Source of the DNA: Strigamia acuminata | Lineage: Eukaryota; Arthropoda; Chilopoda; Geophilomorpha; Linotaeniidae | Direction: 5' to 3' | Length of the DNA: 64,000 nt | NCBI GenBank assembly: GCA_949358305.1 | Contig: OX442318.1 | Span: 13,126,517 to 13,190,516, forward strand | Made by a program: the position numbers and the translations under genes | Part shown: positions 55,651 through 64,000 of the stretch, piece after piece | Position numbering within the stretch: the stretch's first letter is position 1 | How the letters are laid out: each line of letters opens with the position of its first letter | The notes under the pieces: generated by a model | Told to the model about the DNA's origin: nothing | Seen by the model: the letters and a program-made list of their open reading frames with translations, nothing else | The model's database searches: none

Positions 55651-55814
55651 TGTGTTATCAGGAATGACGAATGAATGACTGATCAGTTCAATGGTTAACT
55701 AACAAGTGTTTATTCAAATGAAAACAGGTAACATATACGACTGGTCAGTAACAGCTGACCAATCAGGACACGTCGTACGTATGTACGACGTACGTAACAC
55801 TAGCCAATTACACA
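55651..55814 (-). repeat. Gypsy LTR shared by the two tandem copies
   Basis: 164 bp; differs from the outer LTRs mainly by the loss of one TA dinucleotide in ATATATACG. It serves as 5' LTR of the full element and 3' LTR of the deleted one. Confidence 0.9.
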
Positions 55815-55842
55815 TCTCCCCTTTTAAGCTCTTTTTTTCTTC

Positions 55843-56971
55843 TTATAAATTCAAACGATTCGGTTGCTTTACTCCTCTGCCCGATCTAGTAACGTACGAA
55901 GATCCTGTGGGAGCCCTAGGACAAGTGACTTCTTTGTTAGGAGCTGCTGAGTGATCTGTGTTAATTGGTTCTTCTTCTTTTTCTTCGGGAATCGCCTCCT
56001 CATTCTCGATTTCCAGAGTAACGCTGGGAAGTGGTAATAAATGGAATCGGTTCCGTCGAATTGTTCGTTTATCAGTTTCAATGATGTACGATCTGGGTGA
56101 TGAATCGAGTTGTTTAATCCGTCCTTCTCGTCGCAAATCGGTGATCCAGACATTTTCACCGACTTTTAGTGGGATTAATTCTCGGACTCCGTGATGTTTA
56201 TCGTAATTTTTCTTTTGCGCGTTCCGTCTGTCTTCTTCTTTTCGAAGTAATATCGATTCGTCAGGTGTTTTTGGGATCAGTTTTGAGCTGATGACTGGGA
56301 CTGATAAATTTCGAATGGCTCTTCCATTTAGAAGTTCGGCAGGTGAGAATCCATTTGCGAGGGGAGTCGCGCGATATAATTGCAGTGCCCGATATCCATC
56401 GTCTGCTTTCTTTAAACTCCGTTTTATAATTTTTACCGCAGCTTCGACAAATCCGTTACTTTGAGGAAATCCGGGGCTGCTCGTAACGTGTGTGAACTTC
56501 CATTCTTTGGCAAATTCTCTAAATTCGGAGTTTAACAATGGTCCAAAGTGTGTCCCGTTGTCGCTGTAAACAATTTCCGGTGATCCTTGCTCTGAGAATA
56601 AAGATTTTAAATGTGTTATTGTTGTCCGCTCGTGAAGACTTGACATTGGGTAAATAAATGGAAATCGCGAGAAATAATCGGTGACGAGGAGGTACCATTT
56701 GTTTTCGAGTTTAAACAAATCCATCGAACGCGGCGATGACGGAATCGAACTTTTTTAATTGTTTCGGAGTCAAATTCGCTTTTGTTAGAATGTCCTCCGC
56801 TTTTCTACCCATGCAGTATAACAATCCGTCGATCTTGTCTTCGTCAGATTTCTCGCGGAGTCCCGAGAAGTTCAAAAATCGTACGAACCTCTTTTTCCAT
56901 TGCGGCCAATCGGATGCGGTCGAAAAGTCGAATGGCTCGGGAAAAGGAGTGGCGTGTGCCATAGTTGTCAT
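55843..56971 (-). pseudogene. Internally deleted Gypsy copy
   Basis: Retains the first 83 or so codons of gag (from 56971 downward) and the integrase C-terminal part (to 55843). About 2.83 kb is missing between them. The join near 56718-56726 lies at AATCCATCG, present at both ends of the deleted segment in the full copy (52510-52518 and 55338-55346). The deletion is not a multiple of three, so gag stops three codons past the join. The retained sequence matches the full copy almost perfectly; one base change noticed turns GYQAL into GYRAL. Confidence 0.92.
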
Positions 56972-57030
56972 CGTAGCAAGAATTCTACGAATAATTTGAG
57001 TTATTTAAGTCGGTTTAACCGCTGCCACCA

Positions 57031-57196
57031 TGTGTTATCAGGAATGACGAATGAATGACTGATCAGTTCAATGGTTAACTAACAAGTGTTTATTCAAATG
57101 AAAACAGGTAACATATATACGACTGGTCAGTAACAGCTGACCAATCAGGACACGTCGTACGTATGTACGACGTACGTAACACTAGCCAATTACACA
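57031..57196 (-). repeat. Gypsy LTR (5' LTR of the deleted copy)
   Basis: 166 bp, same ends as the left LTR, followed on the plus strand by the target duplication AAATG. Confidence 0.9.
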
Positions 57197-57217
57197 AAAT
57201 GTAAACAACCTACTGTA

Positions 57218-57353
57218 TGCAAACACCTCGTTTATGCAAACACCTTGTTTACTCAAACACCTTGTTTACGCAAACACCTTGTTTACGCAAACACCTCGCT
57301 TATGCAAACACCTTGTTTACGCAAACACCTTGTTTACGCAAACACCTTGTTTA
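57218..57353 (+). repeat. 17-bp minisatellite, 8 units
   Basis: The unit TGCAAACACCTTGTTTA, with variants CGC/CTC and CTCG, is repeated eight times in exact register directly beside the Gypsy target site. Confidence 0.9.
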
Positions 57354-57858
57354 TGCAAATTATACAAACTATTACAAAGAATACTCATATACTAGCAAAT
57401 AACTTATATACAGTGATGATACGGATTCCCCGTCGATGATGTCGATCAACTCAACTCCCCTGTGGTGTGCAAATGATGCAACGATCACAACGGCCCAGTT
57501 GTAATTCCGCTGGCATTCCTTATTTACGAAATAACGTTGCAGAATAACCGAATAGGGTGCCTAGATTATGCGAACCTTGTATCTTTTGATTAGTTGCGCC
57601 AATTAGCATTGCAATTACCAAGACCCACAAAATTGACCCGGTTGCTAAAGTGAAGCGTCGCTAAAATGTCGTAGCTAAAATGGAATCGCTAAAGTGTACA
57701 AGATACGATAGGCATTCAAGTCTCAGTTAATCTAATCATTTTAATCAATTATGTCTTCAGTCTTCATTTGAAACATTTTCAACATACTAGTATAGGGTAT
57801 CCGAATTCTGTTTAAAATGTTATGCCGTCTATTTCATAGACGTCTAAGAAAATCAGCA
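57354..57858. other. Upstream flank of channel gene 4
   Basis: From about 57705 (GGCATTCAAGTCTCAGTTAA) it matches the flank of gene 1 at about 5735. The upstream ATG used by one gene-1 ORF (ATGTCTTCAGTC) is here followed by a stop, which argues that the real start is downstream. 57620-57700 has a short repeat built on GCTAAAATG/GTCGCTAAA. Confidence 0.5.
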
Positions 57859-60800
57859 ATGGATGCACACAAATCAAACCAAACATTCGGCCGGATTCAA
57901 CGACTTAAAAAGAAGAAAATGAAACATCTTGTTTGTAGTGTATTGGCAGAACGGAAGGATACACCACAGTTCATCAAATCTGTTAAAAACATTTCGAAAA
58001 AGAACACTGTTATGCTACTTCTATTTGCCACATTACTCGTAATCAATGCAGTGGCATGTGCATACCAAACTATAAATCGAATATTGCATTTCTATGACGA
58101 ACCAACAGTAGTTGGCGCATACTTAATTGAAACACCACACGGTGCTTTTCCATATATTTATGTATACCCAACAAATACACAAGAATTTCTTAATTTTCTT
58201 GACAACAATAAGCTTTATGGTGAGATATATAAAGCGGGCGGCGGAAGATTTCGAGGAATGTACAATTTATTCACCACCACAAATCCTGATGACGTGATGA
58301 AACACATGAGAAAACCTAGTTACATAACTGATGCACACTTTGCTGTGGTAAATCATTTCTCCTTGTTACTTTCAATTTAAACAACACTTTTCAACAAAAT
58401 CAATATTTGCAGCACAAATCACGAATTAATCTGACTATTAAAAATTATGACACCATGGATTGGCCTGCCGTACAAATTTCTAGTGGTAATTCAACAATTG
58501 ACAATAATAGCTTTTTTAAATTCTCATTTTACTTTTCATTCAGCTTTTGAATTTCCCTATGGAAATCAAAATAACAAGATGGTTGTCAAATTTAATTTTA
58601 CCAAAAGTTTCCAGATTCTTCAAGTGAGTAATTCTGGGCATATTTATTTCTTTATAATACAAGTACAGTACACACTACTATTTATTTTAAATCAATTATT
58701 AGTTATGTCTATTGATTTATCTAATAGTTGATGTGTTGATTCATGCATATATGCACTAAATTTCTAAAAGGCGAATTCTCTTCTGCTTAAATCACTTAAA
58801 AAAGTGAATTCTAGCTTGAACACACTAGAAACTAAACTTTACTAAATAGACGGCTACCTACAACATGTGGTAAGAATAGTCAATTGCAAGTGCAGAAGAG
58901 ATAAGTTTTTCCCATAAGTCAAAAAAGGGATTTTAAATTTTGCTTGATTTCTTGATGATTAAATGCACTTACTTTATCAAATGAATTTTATTTCGATTAT
59001 AGGTGTTCATAGATCCATCACCAGTTATGTATCATATAAACAGAGGCTTTGTATACTTTTTATCAATAGACAGCAATAAAAATCAAGCTATTACTACAAT
59101 CCAAAAAGTAAGGCATATTTCCACACGAGAGCTTTAAATTTAAACCTTTAGGGTTTTGGTATTTTGGGCACAGAAATCATAGCTTCGAATATATTCTAGT
59201 ATCACTTCATCAACACTAGGAGACAACCGTGCGATAATAATTTGCATGACTGTTTGCGACCTTGTTTCCTGACAAAAATGAAATGCAGGTAAGTAACATT
59301 TAATTGCTCTGTTGTTGCTCGATTGAAGAATTAGCCAGGATTGGATAAGCAAAACAGGTTTAATAACATAAAACACAACAGAACAGGAATAGATATAGAG
59401 AATCATAAACAATCAAAAATTGACTTTAAATAGTAACTTTAACCAATAATGCCTGATTTTATAAAGTTATAAAGGAACGGTTCTGCTTGTAGGTAATCCG
59501 ATTTTCTAATTCACACCTAAAAATGCTTTACCTCAATTCTACTGGCTGTTCTTTCGTAAAATCGTCAAGCCGCCTTCAAAAGAACTTCATACTGTAACTT
59601 CACTGAAAATTTCTTTCTTAGATTTTCGTTTTATGAAGCAAGAGATCTTGATAAATGCAATGATAGTGAAAGCATTCTTCAATACCAAGAGTTATTTTTA
59701 CTATATACAAAAGATGCAATTACATCCTGCAAATGTCTCAATTTATGTGATGAAACACAACAAAGCATAACGTTTGATCTAGTGGCTGGTAGTAACGAAA
59801 TCATGGAAGTTTTCGTTGTTAATAATTACGTTCGAACATTACAAGAAAGTATTTCCTACGACATAATATTTTTGTTATGCGACATTGGAGGAAACATCGG
59901 CCTCCATTTTGGAATGTCTTGTTTAATGCTCGTCGAGATATTTATTCATTGCTGCAAAATGTCTTTGAAAAAATTCGGCAAAACAACCAAAGCAAAGGGC
60001 AAGTTGGAAACAAAAATTAAAACTATTCTTAAAAACATGCAAAAAAAACGAAAACCATCGTTTATGAAACATAAATTGAAAACCAGCGTGTCATTATTGC
60101 TGTTTTGCACCTCAGTTTATCAGACTTACAACTTGATTGCCACTTATTTGGAATGTCCACTCTCGACAACCGTTAATATGGTTAGAGACAAAATCATTGA
60201 GTTTCCTCTCGTTATTGCATGTAATGAAAATAAGAAAATCAGAGAAGCTAAGACACAGTTAGCTCGTAAGATGAAAACTGATTGTGACCACTACCAACTG
60301 CTCGATTTACTCCATCAATCATCGAAATACGCTAATAAATCCCAGGAATTATGGAAGGCTTCATCCACTTACGAAGAATTTGTCTCTGTGGGCAAAAAGT
60401 ATTTAGAAGTGAGCGAGCAAAATATTAAACTATTAGTACAATTGAATAAAATTTCTGTTTTTACAGAAAAATCCAATTAATTATTACATATTTTATGCCA
60501 ATTTATCAGAAATATCAACGGCATTTGGAATGTGCACCGTATTTAACAAAAGTAACTATAAAAATATTCAATTCTTTGCTTCTACTTTTTAAGATTTGCA
60601 GGTGACAGGCTGTTTTCACGGAAGGCAAATCATTTATCGGTTTATCATTACAACCCGGAACGAAAATGCAATGAATATCAAACTGTGAGATAAGTTTTAC
60701 TTGGACAGTTTACACAATCTAATCACTTTGTGCATTTCCAGCAATTCGTTATTTCGAAAAATCAATTTTTTCATCCAAAATACATTTTTAACATTCACGG

Positions 60801-61401
60801 TTACCTTTTCACCACAATTGATATTTCGCGCCAAACGGTAATTTTAAATTTAAAAAAGCACTATTTAACTGTTGTGTGATGTTATTCCTTCTAGATTGTT
60901 CGCGTAAACACAGCAAAAAGTCCTTGTAAACCAAAAAAAGTCGTTTCTGAATGTGAACGGAAATGTTTTGCAGAAAAATTTGCAGAACAAGCCCTCGATT
61001 GCAGGTAAAAATTGACCAAAGAATAATATGGACGAGGTGCAGTTCTTATTTTTGTTACCAGATTGCCATTCATGGAAAACAATACGTTAGAACTCTGCAC
61101 GACTCTGGAATCAGCAAGAAGAACTCAAGAGCTATATCTGCATAGTCAATTCAAGACAAACCCCCAAAAAGACTGTTCCTGCGAGGCAAGCTGTGAGGAA
61201 ACCATTTATATTCTTTACAGAACGCAACAAGTCGGAACAGCACCCCTTATACCAGCCAGATACGCGATTGAAAAAAACATTCGAGAAGTAATTCAACAAC
61301 AGATACAAATTTCTTTCTCAAAATTATTGTGTAACATTGGATCTGTTTTTGGTATTCTTACCGGTCTCTCGATATTTTCTCTCATTGAATATTTCATTTG
61401 A
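57859..61401 (+). CDS. Two-domain (tandem-fused) DEG/ENaC channel, copy 4
   Basis: Eleven exons: 57859-58347, 58413-58485, 58544-58623, 59003-59107, 59200-59288, 59622-60408, 60467-60551, 60602-60684, 60742-60837, 60895-61004 and 61062-61401. They give 778 residues with all GT-AG introns in phase. The architecture equals copy 1: TM1 (MLLLFATLLVINAVACAYQ), ectodomain with CKCLNLCDE, TM2 with IGGNIGLHFGMS, basic linker KFGKTTKAKGKLETKIKT, second TM1 (SVSLLLFCTSVYQTYNLI), EFPLVIAC, Cys-rich exons (CERKCFAEKFAEQALDC), and final TM2 with GLS and EYFI stop. Introns 3 and 5 are much shorter than in copy 1 because they lack the R2 insertions. Family members conduct Na+ and respond to acid, peptides, lipids or force; nothing here fixes the stimulus. 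An alternative ATG lies at 57817. Confidence 0.87.
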
Positions 61402-61607
61402 TTGGAAAGTACACAAGAGCATTATATTTGGGTTAAATGGTTAAAGAGTTAAAAAATTATAGGGTTAAAATCATTGCACAGAATTAAACTTTTCAATATC
61501 ACAAACATTCTTCATAATTGTGTGTGTTTTATTGAATTAAATGCATTAAAATAATATTTTCCGCACTACGGTATTATTAAAGTAATATAAATATATATTT
61601 ACTGGAG
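61402..61607 (+). other. 3' flank of channel gene 4
   Basis: Matches the flanks at 11485 and 32870 (GATTGGAAAGTACACAAG, TTATTGAATTAAATGCATTA) until about 61590, where the Gypsy 2 LTR interrupts unit 4. Confidence 0.6.
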
Positions 61608-64000
61608 TGTTTGACTCCATTGGTCAATCGACCATTTTGTCTTGTATGACGCGCTGTCCGCAGCGCCACCTATTTTAACCCTTTGAATTAAAATCACTTA
61701 TGTAAATTCGTAACCCAAGATGTTCGTTCTTTCGCGTACTCAAATACAACCCACAACAATCAACTTCGAGAACACAATATTGGCGACGAGGAAGTGATAA
61801 TCTTCAACAATCCACGGTATCAAATGAAAAATTGTGAACTTTTCGAACTTTTGTGAACTTTTTGCTGACTTTTCGGACCGCCGCTGACCACGCGTCGTCA
61901 CGTTAGGCCTAGTTGCTAGTCCCCGATCTCTTCGTGTTTGTGCTTACTTTTAGCGACTTTTGTTATCAAAATGTCGTCGCTCAAAGGCTCGCCAAAAGAA
62001 TATGACCCGGCGGACGACTGGGAACTGTATTGCTTGAGAATGGATAGCATTTTCAAATGCAACAAAATCGTCGACGATGACGAGCAGGTGCATACGCTTT
62101 TAGCCTATGTCGGTATGCCCACCTTCAAGCAGATGGTCGCGCTCGCAGAACCGAAAAAGCCAGCCGAATTGAAGTATGCAGACTTGGTTGCTCTGATGCA
62201 AAAGACGTCGCGCGCAAAGCCGCTCGTGCTCGCCGAGATCCGACGTTTTCATCACCGCGATCGAGCTCAAGGAGAAACGGTGCTGGAATACGCGATTGCT
62301 CTTCAAGAATTGGCGCAAAATTGCAAATTCGCCAACAAGTCTGACGAATTGCGTAATCGCTTTCTTTGCGGCTTGAAAAACGAGCAAATCCAGCAGGCGC
62401 TGACGTTAAAAGAGAATCTGACCTTCGATGCAGCCGTTGAGTTCGCAGCATCCGCTGAAGTTAATTGCAAAGAATTTTCTGAAATTGCAGCCAAACCAGC
62501 GTCCGCCGTTACAGTCCACAAGATGAACGAATCGAAACCACGTTACGATGGGAGGAGAAGAGGTGGAAAACAACACACGAAAGGCACCAATGTGTTCCCC
62601 AACCAGCAGCAGCCATCTAACAAGAAAGGAAATGTGCATGCGTGTTCGGCGTGTGGTAAAAATAGCCATTCTCGAGATTCGTGTCGCTTTAAGGACGCCA
62701 AATGCCACGGTTGTGGCAAGACGGGCCATATTCGTCCAGTTTGCCGTGCACCGACGCAGAACCACGCTTCGACTCACTCAGTAGGCGTGTTGGACGATCT
62801 GACGTTTTATCGCGTCCAAACTCATCAAACTCAGGTGGTAAATTCTGTCCATTTGCCACGAGTGCAGCCAGTCTTCGTCACCGTGCGTATCGACGGTGTA
62901 GACTTGGAAATGGAGTTGGACACGGGTGCAAGCGCAACAATAATTAATTTGGACACTTACTCACAATATTTCTCTCGTTTCCCATTACAGACTATTCCGT
63001 GCGGCATGACAACGTACACTGGACACAAGATTCCGATGGAAGGCATAATTGAAGTTCCAGTCGTCTTCAAGAAGCGCAATTTCCTCCTGCCACTTTGCAT
63101 CGCACGGGATGGTCCTGTACCGCTGTTGGGACGAGGCTGGCTCGCCATGTTTGGTTTGCTGTCGAAAACAGCAGAGGCCGTTGGCGCAACGATAAACAAA
63201 GTGGACGCGATCGCTCCCGGAGCCGCTGTCCTCGATGCCGCCACACAGATGGAACTGGACGCTGTATTGCTAAAACACGATCGCGTGTTCCGAGACGAAA
63301 TCGGCTGTCTAAACACGTCGCAAGCGCACATCGACATCGATCCTGCCGTGCAGCCCATCTTCTTGAAGGCGTACCCAGTCCCCATCGCCATGAAGTCGCT
63401 TGTCGAGGCCGAATTGGAGAGACTCCAGTCACTCGGCATAATAACTCCGGTTGCGTCATCGCGCTGGGCGACGCCAGTGATGCACGTCAAGAAGTCGGAC
63501 GGAACGATAAAGTTAGCTGGTTGTTACAACAGGACAATCAACAAGGCGATTCTGCCAAATTCCTATCCGCTTCCGCTGTTTGCCGACATCACCACTAAGT
63601 TGTCCGGGGGGGAAACTTATTCCATTCTGGACATGACCTCCGCATACAACCAAATTGAATTAGATCCTGAATCCCAATTATGTTGCACAATTAACACTCA
63701 CTTAGGTCTTTTCAGGGTCAACCGGCTGTTTTATGGAATTTCGTCCGCTCCTGCCATTTTCCAGAGGGAGATGGACATTCTCACGGCCAAGATCGAAAGC
63801 ACGCAACCGTTTATTGACGATTCGGCGCTGACTGGCGCAACTAATGCAGTTCATTTAAAAAACTTGGACAAGTTTCTGCATACGTTCCTGAAAGCCGGTT
63901 TGACCCTGAATCGCAGGAAGTGTCGTTTTCTCCAGCAGGTTGTACAGTTCCTTGGTTTCAATATTTCGAAGAATGGCATTTCGCCAATTGATTCAAAACT
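61608..64000 (+). mobile_element. Ty3/Gypsy element 2, cut by the window end
   Basis: A putative 5' LTR at 61608-61776 starts TGTTTGACTCC and ends GAACACA. It is followed shortly by TGGCGACGAGGAAG at 61781, a primer site of the type used by mag-like Gypsy elements. Then comes a leader and an open gag-pol. The element lies in the 3' flank of channel gene 4. Its 3' half and second LTR are outside the window. Confidence 0.8.
61971..64000 (+). CDS. Gypsy 2 gag-pol, partial (5' part)
   Basis: Open from ATG 61971 (MSSLKGSPKEYDPADDWELY) to the window edge, 676 codons without a stop. Gag (about 1-200) is followed by two zinc knuckles, CSACGKNSHSRDSC and CHGCGKTGHIRPVC (about 225-262). The retropepsin box is MELDTGASATII (about 315-325). 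The RT fingers and palm begin at about 455, with ILDMTSAYNQIELDP carrying the first catalytic Asp and PFIDDSALTG as the second (F/YxDD) box. The motif before the palm reads KLAGCYNRTIN, where relatives have an acidic residue in place of this Cys, a possible sign of decay. RNase H and integrase are beyond the window. Confidence 0.88.
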   Translation, partial: MSSLKGSPKEYDPADDWELYCLRMDSIFKCNKIVDDDEQVHTLLAYVGMPTFKQMVALAEPKKPAELKYADLVALMQKTSRAKPLVLAEIRRFHHRDRAQGETVLEYAIALQELAQNCKFANKSDELRNRFLCGLKNEQIQQALTLKENLTFDAAVEFAASAEVNCKEFSEIAAKPASAVTVHKMNESKPRYDGRRRGGKQHTKGTNVFPNQQQPSNKKGNVHACSACGKNSHSRDSCRFKDAKCHGCGKTGHIRPVCRAPTQNHASTHSVGVLDDLTFYRVQTHQTQVVNSVHLPRVQPVFVTVRIDGVDLEMELDTGASATIINLDTYSQYFSRFPLQTIPCGMTTYTGHKIPMEGIIEVPVVFKKRNFLLPLCIARDGPVPLLGRGWLAMFGLLSKTAEAVGATINKVDAIAPGAAVLDAATQMELDAVLLKHDRVFRDEIGCLNTSQAHIDIDPAVQPIFLKAYPVPIAMKSLVEAELERLQSLGIITPVASSRWATPVMHVKKSDGTIKLAGCYNRTINKAILPNSYPLPLFADITTKLSGGETYSILDMTSAYNQIELDPESQLCCTINTHLGLFRVNRLFYGISSAPAIFQREMDILTAKIESTQPFIDDSALTGATNAVHLKNLDKFLHTFLKAGLTLNRRKCRFLQQVVQFLGFNISKNGISPIDSK

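Larger units (their letters stand above)
51441..57196 (-). mobile_element. Ty3/Gypsy element in tandem with an internally deleted copy (three LTRs)
   Basis: Layout on the plus strand: LTR 51441-51606, full internal region, LTR 55651-55814, deleted internal region, LTR 57031-57196. One 5-bp duplication, AAATG (51436-51440 and 57197-57201), flanks the whole array, so it entered as one unit or grew by LTR recombination afterwards. On the minus strand each internal region starts after the LTR with TGGTGGCAGCGGTT, the primer site, and ends with AAAAGGGGAGA, the polypurine tract. The LTRs are nearly identical, so the array is young. Confidence 0.93.

Noticed and set aside
62125-63598. ORFs opposite or out of frame with Gypsy 2 gag-pol
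   Set aside because: The plus frame from 61971 carries ordered gag, zinc-knuckle, protease and RT motifs; the others are shadows.

Overview
The window is animal nuclear DNA and most likely arthropod. It is AT-rich, its genes are split by spliceosomal introns, it is crowded with retrotransposons and small DNA transposons, and it carries a degenerate 95-bp block of TTAGG-type pentamers (49672-49766), which is the usual arthropod telomere unit. I cannot name the species.

The backbone is a segmentally duplicated unit made of (i) a DEG/ENaC-family ion-channel gene on the plus strand, (ii) a minisatellite-bearing spacer and (iii) an intronless PAIP1-like MIF4G gene on the minus strand. Unit 1 lies at about 5.7-14.9 kb, diverged unit 2 at about 18.3-30.3 kb, 5'-truncated unit 3 at about 31.3-36.9 kb, and unit 4 starts at about 57.7 kb and is cut by a retroelement at 61.6 kb.

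The most striking observation is the channel gene. I could splice copies 1 and 4 by hand into complete 11-exon reading frames of 774 and 778 codons, with every exon boundary in phase. The product is not one DEG/ENaC subunit but two joined head to tail: TM1-ectodomain-TM2, a basic linker of about 45 residues, then a second TM1-ectodomain-TM2 that ends right at the membrane. The fusion point sits inside one exon of 787-790 bp that is open in copies 1, 2 and 4 and, as far as it survives, in copy 3. Copy 2 has the same plan, but its last exon is split by a TTAA-flanked piggyBac-type element. Copy 3 is a truncated, frameshifted pseudogene with a changed selectivity-filter glycine.

The rest is mostly mobile DNA. 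It includes a Tc1/mariner element with long terminal inverted repeats (TIRs), a Penelope-like reverse-transcriptase scrap, and non-autonomous hAT, pogo, piggyBac and other TIR elements, several with clear target duplications. A Copia element (38.0-43.9 kb) has a foldback-like element in its polypurine tract and a second, broken Copia nested in its right LTR. A young Ty3/Gypsy element has an intact 1318-codon gag-pol (51.6-55.6 kb) and shares its LTR in tandem with an internally deleted copy; the whole tandem is bounded by one 5-bp target duplication. A second Gypsy element runs off the right end. Two dispersed repeat families (called R1 and R2 here) and a permuted duplication (blocks X and Y) fill much of the remaining sequence. 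I recognised no tRNA, rRNA or CRISPR.
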